64,000 nt of DNA from contig NC_092521.1 in the NCBI RefSeq assembly GCF_037038585.1, positions 107,958,105 through 108,022,104 on the forward strand. The letters are read 5' to 3'. Numbering within the stretch: the first letter of the stretch is position 1; every line of letters starts with the position of its first letter. The position numbers and the translations under genes were made by a program. This stretch comes from Patagioenas fasciata (lineage: Eukaryota > Chordata > Aves > Columbiformes > Columbidae). The notes under the pieces were generated by a model. It made no database searches. It saw nothing but the letters and a program-made list of their open reading frames with translations, and had not been told where the DNA came from. Of this stretch, positions 37,419 through 50,800 are shown piece by piece.

Positions 37419-40400
37419 TTGATATACCTCTTTGTGTTGTCAACAGTTCACCACATCACTAATAGCACATGTAGCCTGAAGCAAGAAAATATATTTTGTT
37501 TTTAATCTCTGCTGAGTTAATCTGGGTTACTACACATCCATGGGTGATCCGTTCAGAAAACAAGAATGTAGAAACAGTCTTGCAAACCAAAACAGAAGAA
37601 CCACGAAAGCTTTTCTTAAGTATTCATTTGCATAACATATTTCTTTCGCATTTTCACTGCCTCTAAAAATATGCTACAGTATTTGTATTGCATAATTGAT
37701 ATCAGTCATCAGTTATGCCATATTTATTTTACCACCAATTACCTTTAGACAGAAATCTTAAGTTTTGCTTATTTTGAAATAGAATCTTCAACAATAAGTT
37801 CCATGAAGATTGTTTTCTATTACTGATCTTGCACAGCAAAATTCAAAGAGGACATGAAAGGGTATATCAGCTGCCAGTCATTAGATTTAATAGTGAAGCG
37901 ATTTCTAATATCACCTCTAAATTGCTTAATTTTTGCAAGTGATTCTAGTCATTAGGATTATTGTCATCTTATATGCTGAACTATTTGTTGTTTGACTTGG
38001 TAAAGTAAGCACTGACATACCAATCACACCTTGTGGGTGCAAGTTGCTGGCCACTAGTCTGATGCATCTACTGTGGTACACGTCAATGTGACTCACAGCT
38101 AAAACGGCTAAAATATTGCAACCGACATCTTCTGATGACCTTAACTTCACCGGTGTTGAAAACACTTTCAGAACTTTAAGAAGCAATTAGCAATATTTAC
38201 ATTGGTGATTTACATTTGACAAATGCCAGATTTCACTCTTTGTGAAAATGACTCATGACAAATAAATGTTACAGATGTTAAAACTTGCTGAAAAGTGCAT
38301 TTGAAAAACGGAAATCTGATATTAAAAATTGAAGAGTTTTCTGCTATCGGTAACTAAATGGAATTTTTTTCCCTATTTAGTAGCAAGCTTAGAAGATCCC
38401 TCTCTTTTCTTCTCACACTGGTAAGAACTTTCATAAAGAATTGCAGAATTATCAGTAAACTGAAGAACAGGAAGGTCTGAGATGTTAAAAACCTTGAAGA
38501 GATAGAGAACGGGCTGCTAAAACACACTATTTTGGCATGATACAATCATCATCATTTTCTCAAAAGCAGATCCAGCGTCCCGAGTGGTTTAAAAAGAAAG
38601 AAACAGTTATCCTTGATGAAGAATAAACTCCAATCATCCTCTCTTCTCCCCATTCCTCAGCAATGGTATCCCTGTGTTGAAGGTTTTGTAGACTGCAAAT
38701 ACAACATGCGCTGTTGTATAAATAACAAATAACATTGTTTTATTTCACCACATCTGAGCTTTTGGAAGTTTGTGTATTTAATTCAACAGCCTCCTGAAAA
38801 CATTTCTCCTTATCCTGTTCATTCAACCTGTTTACTGGTTTCACGGAAGCTCTTCAAAGCTCTTTGTAAAAAGCAAGATTTTTCATTGTCTAAAATAAAA
38901 ATCCAAGAAATCTCACCAGATGAAAAGCTGACAAGGCTTTGCTAGTTTGTAGCACAGCTATTTCAACAATTGTTGCAGAACAAAGTGATGGCCTTGCATT
39001 TGTAAGCAAAAGGGTCTGCAGGTCTTCACAGAATTTATAAAGGCCAGTGTCCTTAATACATCATTAAAATTCAGAAGTCATACTCAGAATAATTCATTAA
39101 AAATTCAGTGTTCATGAATGTTTTTCACTAACTTTCTGCATCATGTAAGGTGGCCACAGCAGACACAGATTTATGAGCACATTGCCATAACTTTGCACTA
39201 AAAGAGAGAAATAATATTAGAAATGAGTGTCCAAAACCATATAGCCTATTCAGCCCCGCTTCTGGAATTATCAAATACATATTCCATTTTCACAGCCATG
39301 AATTGTATAAGATGTCCTTCCTTCTCCTATGTGGTAAAGGATAAATATTATAACTGCATTAAGTAACCATACTTCAGCCTTGGCATATATCAGAAGGAAA
39401 GCAATTATGCAGTAATGGGGTATTCTTGTGTGATGTGGGATCCTGGTCTCTGAATTCAAATGAATTCACGTTCATCAGGATGTATGCTTATCTACACAAT
39501 GTAAAACAAACCTAATATATTTCATATGAAAGTAATGGAGATTCACCTGAACTTGAGTTCCTTTTAAAGATTGCTCCAATATAGTCTCATTCAAGGAAAA
39601 GCTGTGCCTTTGCATTAACTTCACAGAGACCTTGTGGCTAGAACAGGAGACCCAAACAGCAGGTTAAAATACACATTTTCAACACAGCTCGGCATCTCGC
39701 AATCTGGTGAAACTTTAGAAATTGTAAGGTTCTTTTATTTCCAATTTTTTAAGTAATGGATGGCAAACATTATTTCTGCAATGAAAAATTGCTATTGTCA
39801 GCTACCAGCATGACAGCAACACAACTGCTCAAATATGACATTCTTTTCTATTGTTTTACTTGCTCATGCCTAACCAATTTCTAAGCTGCTTTTCTTTGCT
39901 TTTGAAAAGAAAGGCTTAAGTCACAAAAGGAAAATAATAGGTTCTTGGGGGTAATTGTTACCAGTCTAGTTTTGCCACTGCTGTCTTGACCTCTAGGAGT
40001 TTTAGAAGGATTTTTTAACACAGAGGTATCATAAGTTTTTATATACTAAGACAATGAAAGAAAAACACAGGTAGAAAGGATGAAATATCAGTATTATCTA
40101 CATTTCACTGAGAGCTTAAAAAAAAAAAAGCAAACAAAAAAATCCCCACAGCAACCATATCTGTATGGGAAACCCAAAGAAGACCATCCTACTAAGGAAG
40201 AAAAAGGAAATGCTAGCATCTACCACAGCAATCCTTGTTTTTCTATAATGCACCAACCACTTACTGGTAAATAAATTACACTGACATGTGGGCACATAAA
40301 GTGCAGGTTTCTTTAACCTTCCTTCATAGAGACACTAAGCTGAGAAAGAATATTCTACAAAATTTGGACTGACAAATCTGGGAGGAGTTAAAGCAGGTTA

Positions 40401-42224
40401 AATAAGGAATTTTGGCTCCTTTCCCCAGTAGATCTTTGGGGAAAAAAGGGAATTACTCTTAAGACACAGACAGAATATTACACAAAAACACTGCAGAAGA
40501 TAACCTGGAGACCAGACAACAGTGCAGTGAGCTTTTGTTGTGCAAACACAACTGTGATTTGCAGCACTCTATCATAACTTTGTCCAAGGTAAAGCATAAC
40601 CAATGTCTAGTCTGCCTACCGGTATATAAATCCTGACATAAATACAGACACACACACACCCCTATGTTGCACAACTGAGGATGAGTGGGAGTCCCTTTAA
40701 TCAGTACTGTTCTGGATCTAAAATCACATCTGTGCTGGCCGCTCAAAGGTCCAGCTCCAGGCAGGCCCAGTTTGTCTTTCATGTGACAAAATCATATGCA
40801 AAAATCCAGAACTGGGACTTTCCTGATAATGTTGAAAAGAATGAGTCAAAAATGTTTGCTTTCTAATTGTGAGACACATTACTGTGGAAAAGAATTAGCT
40901 CACACAAACCAGCGCCTCACTTTAGCTGCAAAACAAACTCAGTGGTTTGTCTGAGATTTTCACAGTACATGCCTCTTCTACAGATGTTTTGATATTAACA
41001 GCTGGATATAATCACCAATCAGCAGCTAAATCAGACTTCCTGCAGCAGTCAATGGGGAAGACCAAAAAAAACTTACACAATCAACCTAGAAAATGACTCA
41101 TTTTGGAGGGCTCTTACACACTCAGCCAAGCAGAGGTTATTAGCACCAAGCTTTAAAAACAGGGGGCATACAATTTCATCTTGGATTGCATATTTCTTCC
41201 ACAATTTGTTTTCCCTTTGATCTTAATGTCATCTGGCTCTCTTTTCTTTATTATTTTACTGGCTTTTTGAAAACTAGGCACTTTTATGATTAGCTTAGTT
41301 TAGTTGAGCCAATTGTAACAGGCAAACTCTCACTGACTTTAAAATTGAGCAACAGCTTTAGAAGTAGTTTTCCAGAAGATTACATCAAATTTGGCTCTAC
41401 TCATACACATCTTCTTTCCTTAATTCTTTTTTCAAATCTTCAACATCTGTACAGAACACAATTGGACTCCATCATGTTTCAATGGGACTGAAGACTCTTG
41501 CTTCTGTTTATAGAATTCATTTTTGATGAAAGCGTTCTGGGAAAACTACACTGAGGCTGTACAGAAAATAAAACTGTTGTTCAGCATGAGGACAGACCTT
41601 GGATCATGCTCACAACAAAGCAGGGAATTCCACACAGTACACAAATCTTTGCAATCAATCAGCTTCAGAGATACACTTAAAGAAAAGTATTGCCCTCTCC
41701 TATCCTGCTAAGGGCTCAAATTTAAAACTTCAGAAAAATGAGAATTGTAACATTTTCTAGGTGCCATAAACCACTGCTAGAGAACCACTGCCTCACAGTA
41801 AGTTAGGGGCTCTCTGGGCCATGAAGAGGCTTGATGAGGAAACTGGAGGAAGAAGTCTCTTACAATCAATTCTTTTTCCAAAACAGAAAAGCCAGACAGA
41901 CCTCACTTGTGTTACATGCACCACTTTGCTAGGACTCTTTTCCAAAACACAAACTTCTATTTCACACTCAGCCTTTCGATCTACAGCTACTCCTTGGCTG
42001 GCAAACACAGAATAACAGACTGCCTTACACTGAAACAGATGACACTTGACCAGATGAAAGATAACAATCAAATTCTACATTTCAGTCCAACAGCAAATAA
42101 ACGCTACCAAGGCTGGTCTGTCCCCTCAGAAAATTTTTAGAGGACTCAAACACTGGAAATTACATATCACCACTATCTTTTGGATTATCAACTGTTATTT
42201 CATTTATTTAGTTGCAGTTGCAAA

Positions 42225-42340
42225 ATATTAAGAATATAATACAGAAATATAATGTTATGTAACGCAAAAATATATAATATGTATGTTATTAAAAATATCT
42301 ATAAAATAACAGAAATAGTACACATTAATAATAAAAAACT
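42225..42340. repeat. AT-rich low-complexity tract
   Basis: Mainly A and T, with TATAAT, ATAATATG and AAAATAT words. No gene seen. Confidence 0.7.
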
Positions 42341-44183
42341 TCCTGTGATTCCCAGTATTCTGTCAAACAAAAATTATATTTGCTTTTGTTAACTCCCCAT
42401 AGCTTTCACCCAGACTTCAGTCTTTGCTTGTTCATTTGCCATATATCATAGTTTCCTGTCATTTAAACCACCGAGTCACATTTTCACCTTCAGGGCTCCC
42501 TGTGAACAGCCTAAAAGCAAAACTGTGAACAGCTGATCCCCTCCTCTTTTGTCAATGAATGTCTCCAGCTGTTTTTTGAAGTTTTTACCTTTGTGGCAAG
42601 GTGTTTCTGGTTGTCCTTCGTATTCCACTATCTAAGCAAGAACCACTGAAACCCACCACATCTAAATGACTTAAAATATTTTTAAATGTCACTTAGATCC
42701 CTCATAATATTTAAGCTTTCAAATACCTTTGAACAATCTGACCCAGAGTATTTGTATCCTAATTTCTGTATGAATCTTCACAGGAAAATGTGAAAACTAA
42801 CATGTAAACTTTCTCCTGATAGCGCTTCTGTAAAACTTTAACCGAAATTTTACAGGTTTTATGTGATCATTATACATTTCCAGCAATATCAAGATCAGCT
42901 GTGGAGCCTAAAACTCTTATACTGGTTTCCAGTACCAGCTGCCACACAAGTCTCTCTAAAGTCAGTTAAAAGTCTGCTTTTGAAGAACACAAGTTTGTTA
43001 ATAATAAAGACATAAGTAATGGAGCTGTCAGAAAATCTTACCATATAATTAAGTTACAGCATATTGAAGTCACTGAAATCTCTCTCACAACTGTTTGACA
43101 AAACAGTGAAGCAATGCAGATAAGTGCTATTTGCAGTCCCATAACCAAGGGCAGCCATTTGTAACTGAAAAGTGCCATGCAGAAATTACTGTTTGAAGAA
43201 AGAGCTTTCTTCATAAAAAACTCTCAGTTTTAACTCACTACCTGATTCAAGTTGACTAATTTTTACTGCTGAAGGCTAGATGCAAAATCATGGTAAACTA
43301 ATACCACCAGGTTTAAACAGCTGAATTTCAAGGGACCATGGCTAGAAATACCTTGTTTTCATTAATTTGTCAGAATACTCCAAATAAAGAAATGTGTCAG
43401 TCCCATCTGTCAGGGTTCCTCCAATGAGCTGGAAAAATTTAGCCTATATACTTCTTATATAAAGCACGATGTCAAACCACAATGTCTGTTCTCAAAAGAG
43501 TAAAATTCTTAATGTGCTGTTTCTTCAGTGCCACGAACCCCTAAGTTAAGGTTGTAATCAGACTGTTAATGCTTGATTAACACTTGATTGAAGAAATTCA
43601 TTCCAAAACAAATTTCAGCCTCTACTCTCTCCTAAGCTAGACCCTGAAATATAAGTGTACATTATGTAACAATGGGAAAGATTTTTCTTTTGGAAGAGGC
43701 CAGAATTGTTCTTCTGGTACTGCACATGAGGAAAAATGAACAAAGCCTCAGACTGACCAGTTTCTTCAGACAAAAAAATATCCATTGATAGGCAGGAATT
43801 TTCTTGAACAGGGAATGAAAATGACACCACATGAGAAGCTCAATTGGAAAGAATAAAAGCAAGGTAGATCCTTAATTCTAATTGAAAATCAGGAGAACTC
43901 TGAGACTGCAATTAGCTTCAAACCTTGGAAAAACCTTGCACCAAAATATTTAAACTCTTAAAGAATGCGGCCTGCTTCTTCACCTGCATTAATAAAGGCA
44001 CAATTTAATATTTTGACTCTTGTAGATACCTTTCTCTGCTGTAAGTGGTCCTATTACTTGAGGACACTTATCAATATGAACAAGATATGAACAAAGAACT
44101 CTGGTATGTGACTGCAATATGATTGTAAAGAAGATCAAATGGAGCAAAATTACAGGTCTTCCTTCAAAGAAACAAAGTAACTT

Positions 44184-44690
44184 AGTGATCATCCCCCTGT
44201 ATGTGGTGCTGGTGAGGCCACACCTCAAATACTGTGTTCAGTTTTGGGCCCCTCACTACATGAAAGACATTGAGGTGCTGGAGCAAGTTCAGAGAAGGGC
44301 AACAAAGCTGGTGAGGGATCTGGAACACAAGTCTGATGAGGAGCATCTGAAAGAACTCTGGTTGTATGGAGAAAAGGAGACTGATGGTTCTCTACAACTA
44401 CCTGAAAGGAGGTTGCAGCATGGAGGGTGTTGGTCTCTTCTATCTAGTAGTAAGTGATAGGAGAGGAAATGGCCTCAGGTTCCCTCAAGGCGGGGTTTAG
44501 ATTGGGTATTATGAAAAATTTCTCCATGGAAAGGGTTGTCAAGCACTCGAACAGACTGTCTAGGGAAGTGGTTGAGTCACCATTCCTGGACATGTTTAAA
44601 AGATGGTGTAGTGACAGTGTTAGGTTAACAGTTGGTCTCAATGATCTAGAGGGTCTCTTCCAACCAAAATGATTCTACGATTCTATGAAC
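44184..44690 (+). mobile_element. CR1 LINE 3' fragment
   Basis: Starts near TGATCATCCCCCTGTA and reads through [14 protein letters not shown], the VQRRATKLV block and the NRLSREVVESP block to GATTCTACGATTCTATGAA. A short deletion removes the LFSLE motif. Same subfamily and orientation as the 57.8 kb copy; antisense to RAMP3. Confidence 0.9.
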
Positions 44691-46077
44691 TTATACCTAG
44701 ATGAGTTTCAAAATTAAAATTATTGCCCCATAATGGACAGAAATTTGTTAAATAAATTTAGCAACACCTGCATTGCAAGGATGTTCTTTTCCTTTGTATA
44801 CACACATTTCTTTGTCAGACTTGAATGCAATTTCTGCAAGCTTGATAAGAAGGGCTTACCTCCTATTGCTTTTACTCATGGTTGGAGAGTTGCATGAGCA
44901 CATCTTTCTTTCCTGTGCCATGAGTGTTAAGGATCTACCTTTTAAAAGGTTGCAAGGTTGTAAAGTCATCTAGGGTGTGCAAATAAAAGTGTTAAGAAGA
45001 AATAGCCTCTCAGATGTTAATATGCTGTCAGATTATGAAATATTATCAACAAGCAGGGCATGTCAACATACGTGTCAGCAGCAAGAGAAACATGGGGAAC
45101 TGCTGCAACACAGCACAGCAGTCCAACATTTCATTATCTATTGTGCATATTGGTGACCAGCAAGTTAAAATCTTGCATAAGGTGACTGCCAAATCTTGCA
45201 TCACCTGAGGCGACAACAAATAGGACACAAGACCAACAATCATATGAGACAAGAAAATGCTGTGACAAGTCTGGTGACAGCTAGCTTGTGGCTACCCTGC
45301 CTCAGGAGCAGCCCCCAAAACAGCACCAGTGCACTTTCAAATCCAGGAAGATGTTCTGCTTCATGCAGAGCTAATTCACTTGAGTCTCAGTTTCTGAAGT
45401 GCTGAACACCTGCAGTTTCCTCTGATTTCAGTTGGTGTAGAGGGTACTTGGTGCTTCCGAAAACCAACCATTATGCATGAGCAGACGTGCTCTGAAGAAG
45501 CAGATGCTCCACAAAGCTGACAAGGCCACTCTGCTCCTCCAGAGCAGAGTTTGAAGTGTACAGCTTTATAGAGAGATGTTTAAATACCTCCAGCAACCAC
45601 AGAACAGGAACAGAAATAAAATAATAACGCTACCCTCACTACTGTCAGTCTTGCTGTATTTTAGACATCCAGACAAAACAGGTGGTGCTCACTTGCTCCA
45701 TGTTATCTGGCAGGCAAAGAAACAAACTGCAGCAGTTTCAATAGCACAAATCATTTTACATTTGGACAGGAACTGTTTCACACAAAAGATGGATTTCTGA
45801 AACAGTGTAAGAGGAAATGTTCCTGTTATCTTACTGAAAAAAGGAAATCAGAGGAGGGAAGTGCATTGCTTCCACCAGAGAAAACAGAATAGTGGGATTC
45901 TAAAAGCACATCGCTTTAGTGGTTTCACACACACAGAGGAAAGAAAAGATTCAAGTAACATTTGCGTAAAGTGGACAGAAATATCAGTTAGATATAAACA
46001 CAACTGTCTGAGGTAAAAACAACAGCATATAGTATTGATTAGTCCATTGCTTAGTTTTCATTGAAGTGCTCTATTTT

Positions 46078-46098
46078 GTGCACTCTTTAAGAGTGCAC
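46078..46098. repeat. 21-bp near-perfect palindrome
   Basis: GTGCACTCTT, one T, AAGAGTGCAC. It lies 229-249 bp downstream of the exon 2 donor in the RAMP3 direction. Confidence 0.85.
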
Positions 46099-46326
46099 TC
46101 TCTGTCCCCATATTGCAGGGACTTAAGAGCTACAGCTTAGCCCTCTGCATCTGGCAACAACACACAGGAGGATTTCAGTTTACCTGGAACACAAATGTTT
46201 TGCATGCATTAGGGATATATTAGGGATGTAGGTATTATGGTATTCTTTATATATTAGGTGATCCTTTTTTTAAAGGACAAACACCACTATAACGTGAGAA
46301 CTATCAAAACCAAAACTAACTCTTAC

Positions 46327-46459
46327 ATGATAAATTCTGTCAGGTTGCACCATTTTTTAGAGTCCACTTTCTTCATCATGTCTTCAAAGAACTTTCCACA
46401 GGCAGGCAACTTTTCTAACATGAGAGATTCATTGCAGACATTAGTCCGTTGACATGCAC
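46327..46459 (-). CDS. RAMP3: RAMP3 middle coding exon (exon 2): first half of the ectodomain
   Basis: A 133-bp exon coding 43 complete codons plus a split codon at each end. It begins after an acceptor reading TTTTTACCTAG (AG at 46460-46461) and ends at a strong donor GTAAGA (46321-46326). The exon ends with AT and the next exon starts with G, so the junction gives Met followed by YYDNF, where human RAMP3 has Val followed by YYESF. Recognisable residues are CNES, MLEKLPACGK, a DMM pair, and KWCNLTEFI. These are the ectodomain helices and cysteines of RAMP3. Together with the last exon this gives the paired cysteines expected of RAMP1/RAMP3 rather than RAMP2, plus another early Cys (ACQ). Sequons are NES and NLT. 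The signal-peptide exon that must precede it in phase 1 (one base of a Gly-type codon) was not found in the window. Confidence 0.95.
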
Positions 46460-46677
46460 CTAGGTAAAAATCAGAAAGCACCTTAAATCTCAAACACTGA
46501 AACACAAGAAGCATGAACAGACAACTCACAAACTCCTTCACATGATTCTGCTTGCCACCTACATTGTTTCAAATCTAACATTCAACTTTCTAAACAATTT
46601 TGTAGGTAAAATATACCTTTACATAAATCTATTAAAAACATAACTTAGTATCAAATACTATAGGTTACCATATACAG

Positions 46678-46770
46678 CAGGGACTGTATACAGTCCGTAT
46701 TACATTCGGCCCTTTGAAGGCAACCACGAGGCTGATGTGGCCCCCAGTGAAAATGAGTTTGACACCCCTG
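46678..46770. mobile_element. hAT-like non-autonomous DNA transposon remnant (93 bp) with 8-bp target duplication
   Basis: The element starts CAGGGACTGT and ends GACACCCCTG (reverse complement CAGGGGTGTC). The ends match at CAGGG and partly beyond. It is flanked on both sides by ATATACAG (46670-46677 and 46771-46778), the 8-bp duplication length of hAT transposons. The right part (ATGAAAATGAGTTTGACACC type) matches a widespread hAT end that I recall from vertebrates. It is too short to encode anything. It lies 219-311 bp upstream of RAMP3 exon 2, in intron 1. Confidence 0.7.
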
Positions 46771-49700
46771 ATATACAGCATCGTCTTTTAGACCTAGCAT
46801 AAAGAAACCTACCTAGTCACTTTTCTAATCTTCCGTCTTCTGTTCATACTAACCTACTACTGCCCATTTGCATTTATAGTTAAAAGGTAACTGGAATTAC
46901 TGATCATATACTTTGGTGTAGAAAACCTTTCTCAAGCCTATATAGATGTGTCCCATTGAACTAACCATATGACTGTAAATGAACAGGGATGTTGGAAATA
47001 TTTGTACATCTAACCAGCTCAAGGGCTCAAAATCCCACAGTCAAAATTAAGCTTTCTTTAATATATATTAGAGAAATTATCTACCACTATGTGATGCTGA
47101 TGTTACAAGGATACAGCTACTTGCAAAGAAAAGAGTGAACCTTGACTTGAGCAAGCCTCTATCTTTTGCAGTCTATAATGGCAAGTCCACAATATTTAGA
47201 GTCAAAGGTTTTTCTCATCCAGCCCATGCCTGCATTGGAACACAAAGATAGTACTTTGATACTTTTTATGAAATTAAAATTCTGAAAAAAAAAAATCTAT
47301 TCAGACTAACTAAAGCACTTGATTTTGATAAGGCTGAAACACTTTGTTTTGATTAAGTTGTTAAATATGTCTTTATAATTGCCACTATTTTGATTGCTCT
47401 TCTATATACAAAATGCATACATTTTGTAGAACATTAAAATTACCTACAGGTATATGTATGTCAATATACTTAATAAAAATGCCTAAATTATATCAATCAG
47501 AAAAAAAAAAAAAAGTGATTTCTTCTTTTTACATCACCACAAACCTGAGAAAAGCATTTACCTGAACAAAACTGCAACCTCAACAAACCATTCAGGACAT
47601 GTCAGGCAACCCTCCTGAGAGCTCTGGAGGAACAGCCAAAAAGAATGGACCACTTTGTCCTTTTTTAATCATAGAAAAAAGAAATCTAAGCAGAATCAGC
47701 TCTTACAGCTTTTTACTTCTTCATTTTCATTCACACCCTATTTACACCACGGAGAGGAGGTATTTCTTTTCCTTCTATTAGCTACTTTGAGAGAAGGATC
47801 CCATCACTGTTAAAAGAGACAGCAGTTCTAATTTTACATGGTGACAGCCAAAGACGCTGCCAGGTGAAGTCAGGTGTGCAAGCCTTCTCTTTAAGAGAGG
47901 TCAGGTGCAGCCCTCACTCTCAACAGGACTCTGTTCCTCACTGTTTAGTCCAAAAAACTTAGGGCAAGATGAACGGTTTCAGGCTTCATGTCATGACCCA
48001 GCCATCAATTAGAAACTTGAACACCTCCATTCGAAATGGGGCATGTGATTGTAAAACAGGCTCAAGTGCACCTTAAGTGTCTCCCCTACAAAGGAGATGG
48101 CCCCTCTGGGGCCCAGGCAGGAGTGTCTTGCAATTTAACCGCAGTTTTTGCAGCTGACTCTTTAGTTGGGCAAGTCAATGACTTAGTGATGCCATGTGTC
48201 AAACAGGAGACAGTCATCACATCTGACCAAAGAAACACTTTGCTTTCACGTACTTTCCAACAGCAGCAGGCCCGTAACTGAAAGGCCTACACCACACCTG
48301 AGACCCCAAGCCTACTATTTCACAGGACTGCAAACCTCTCCAGGTGTATGGCTGACTCACTGGGACCTGACCCTATCTCCTTCATCACACCTGATTGTCA
48401 GAGCTCTCAGAGCTCAAACTAAGCCTCTATCCATGTCACACACCAAAAAAAAAAAATTTAAAAAAAAATCACAATGACAATTAATCACCATTAACAGAAA
48501 TTATAAAGTTATGAAACAAGGACAGTGGAATTTCATCCTTGGGAAGTTAACATGATAGCACGGACCTTGCTTATTCAAGCATCCCCACCAATTCATCTGG
48601 CAGCAGCAGCAGTTATACTTCCCACAGCTAGATCTGCAGATGAACACTAAAGCTGGGCAGAATTTAAAACCAGATATGAAAATTTCATAGCTGACAACTT
48701 AAATCCTACACTGATACTTCGACAAATGTTAGGCAAAGCTGCTTCCCTGGCAGAATATTCTCCATTATATCATATGCATTGACAAATTATTCCAGCTCCT
48801 TCTCAATGGGGTGTTTAAATGGATTTTCCATGGCCTTGATATTTTTGGTTGGTTCTCTTTAGAGATTCAGTGTGTTGCAGGGTTATAGAAAAAGCTCTGA
48901 CAGAATCATTCAACAGGAATAATCTGATGACACAGGACTTTCTATCTAAATCCCCAGCCAAAGGGGTTCAAAATTATGAAACATACTCCAATTTTACCAT
49001 CCTTACACAACACTACAACGCTCTGCTCATAAAGCCAATGGACAAGACAAGTTGTAAAAAATGCATGTCAGCTAGTTAATTGAAACGACATAGGATGAAA
49101 GGGCTTCTCAAACAGCTGCCATTAACAAAACAGAAATGTAAGTTTGAATTTTAGAAGTAAAGCTCACCTGTGAATCCAAGCGTCATAACACCATTAACTA
49201 GGGGTGGGGGAAAAAGAGAGATGAGTTAGATATCTCCATATTATTATATAAGAGAACTAGTACAGATACAAGTAAACTTGAGCATAACTTAGGTTTCAAC
49301 AAAATATTCAAAATGTTCATTCAAACATTAGTTTCAGTTTTATTAAAGTGTGTGTCAAGAATGGCAAAATGAACATTTAGAGAACATTATCTTTTTATAT
49401 TCATTTTTATCTGTCCTTTTAATGGCTGAGTCATGCAGACTTGTTATGGGTCTGTCCACACCACTCTTTCCTGTAGTTTCCAACATTAGGGATTAGGGAC
49501 AGGGTTATTTTTACTTTTAGCTCCTTGAGGGTGAAAAAGTCGGAGAAGATAATGAATTCATTCAAAATGTAGGTGAACTGCACATCCTAAGAAAAAAAAA
49601 AATCTTTTTGCTAGTAAAATTAAGCAAGCACAGAATTAGAAATAAGTGTACTCTGTTCATTTAGAAATTTAATACTGTGTTTCATGATCTCCACCTTTTG

Positions 49701-50737
49701 CACAATGAAGTCATACATTCCAAAAAATATTATGTTCAAAATCCAAAAGTTTCTCAAGCAGACATTACACTAACACAGGTATTTCAGAAAAGCATCTAAA
49801 TGGAAACAGACTATTCCAGAAGGAGTCTTCTGATCAATGACTTGCAGTACATCCAGATGGATTAGATTAACAGAAGCCCACTGTGTTCCCACAGCTCCAG
49901 CCACACTTAGGATTTTGCAGATATAGCTAAGAGAGATATGGCTTAAATTATTTTTATGTCCCACTGAAAAAAAAAAAATGCTGACAAATCTGTATAGTCT
50001 TCATCTTGCATTAGAAACAAAATGAGTAATTTCACACAGATGGCTGCCTCCTGCTCCTTCTTTATACCCTACACATCACTCCAGTAACATGAATCAAGAT
50101 ATATGTAGCAGAATATCAGTCCCAATCATCTGGATCTAGACTGTGGTGTTCACTGAGATATGCCAAGCTCTCAACTGACTTAACTGCAAATTGTTGTGTA
50201 CATACATCTGAAGAATTTAGATCCTTCTAAGGAACATATTTTTGTCTTCCAGACAAGCATTAATCTCTTAGTTACTAATGAGTCAGAATGTACTGAAACT
50301 GTGAAGGGCAGAAATCTGTTGCATCTAGACTCAGCCAAAACTCCACTACAGTCTCTGATGGCTGTATCTCTTTCACAAATAAAGCATTTATCTTTCCAAG
50401 CCATTAGCTTTTATGCTAGTAAGTACACTAGAGACTGAGTAGGATTTTCTTTAATCCTCACTTGAAAATGTGCCTTATCAACTGCAGAAAACAGAAGATG
50501 AAATTAAAAGCACACTCCTTATGAGGAAGCCAAACTTACTCATCCTGAGGAAACAGTCTAGACACGCATAGGTGCCCTAGATGCTTCCATTGAGGACCTC
50601 CAACTCTTATTCCATCAATTCCTACCACTGATCTCTGGATCCTTCATAGCTATTGCTGCAGTAATCCTTGTGAGACCACAGTGAGGCAAATATAACAGGA
50701 TTTACCATGAGAGAGACCCTGTAAGAGAAAACAACAC

Positions 50738-50800
50738 GTCCATGTTTTACAGGCAAGAGCCTGAGTGACTACCCCAGTGTCAGGCAGGGACACTGTGACA
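50738..50800 (+). mobile_element. Weak MIR-like SINE trace
   Basis: CCATGTTTTACAGGCAAGAG, then CCTGAGTGACTACCCCAGTG has the MIR order but many differences. Confidence 0.25.

Larger units (their letters stand above)
17970..46326 (-). other. RAMP3: RAMP3 intron 2 (about 28.4 kb)
   Basis: Lies between the donor GTAAGA at 46326-46321 and the acceptor CCTAG ending at 17970, phase 2. It contains no further open frame that I can support as an exon. It holds CR1 copies at 21.2-22.3, 33.9-35.8, 36.8-37.4 and 44.2-44.7 kb, MIR-like remnants near 26.7 and 27.5 kb, several microsatellites, and otherwise AT-rich unique DNA. Stretches without repeats, such as 28-33 kb and 37.5-44 kb, showed no recognisable gene or RNA. 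Confidence 0.85.
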
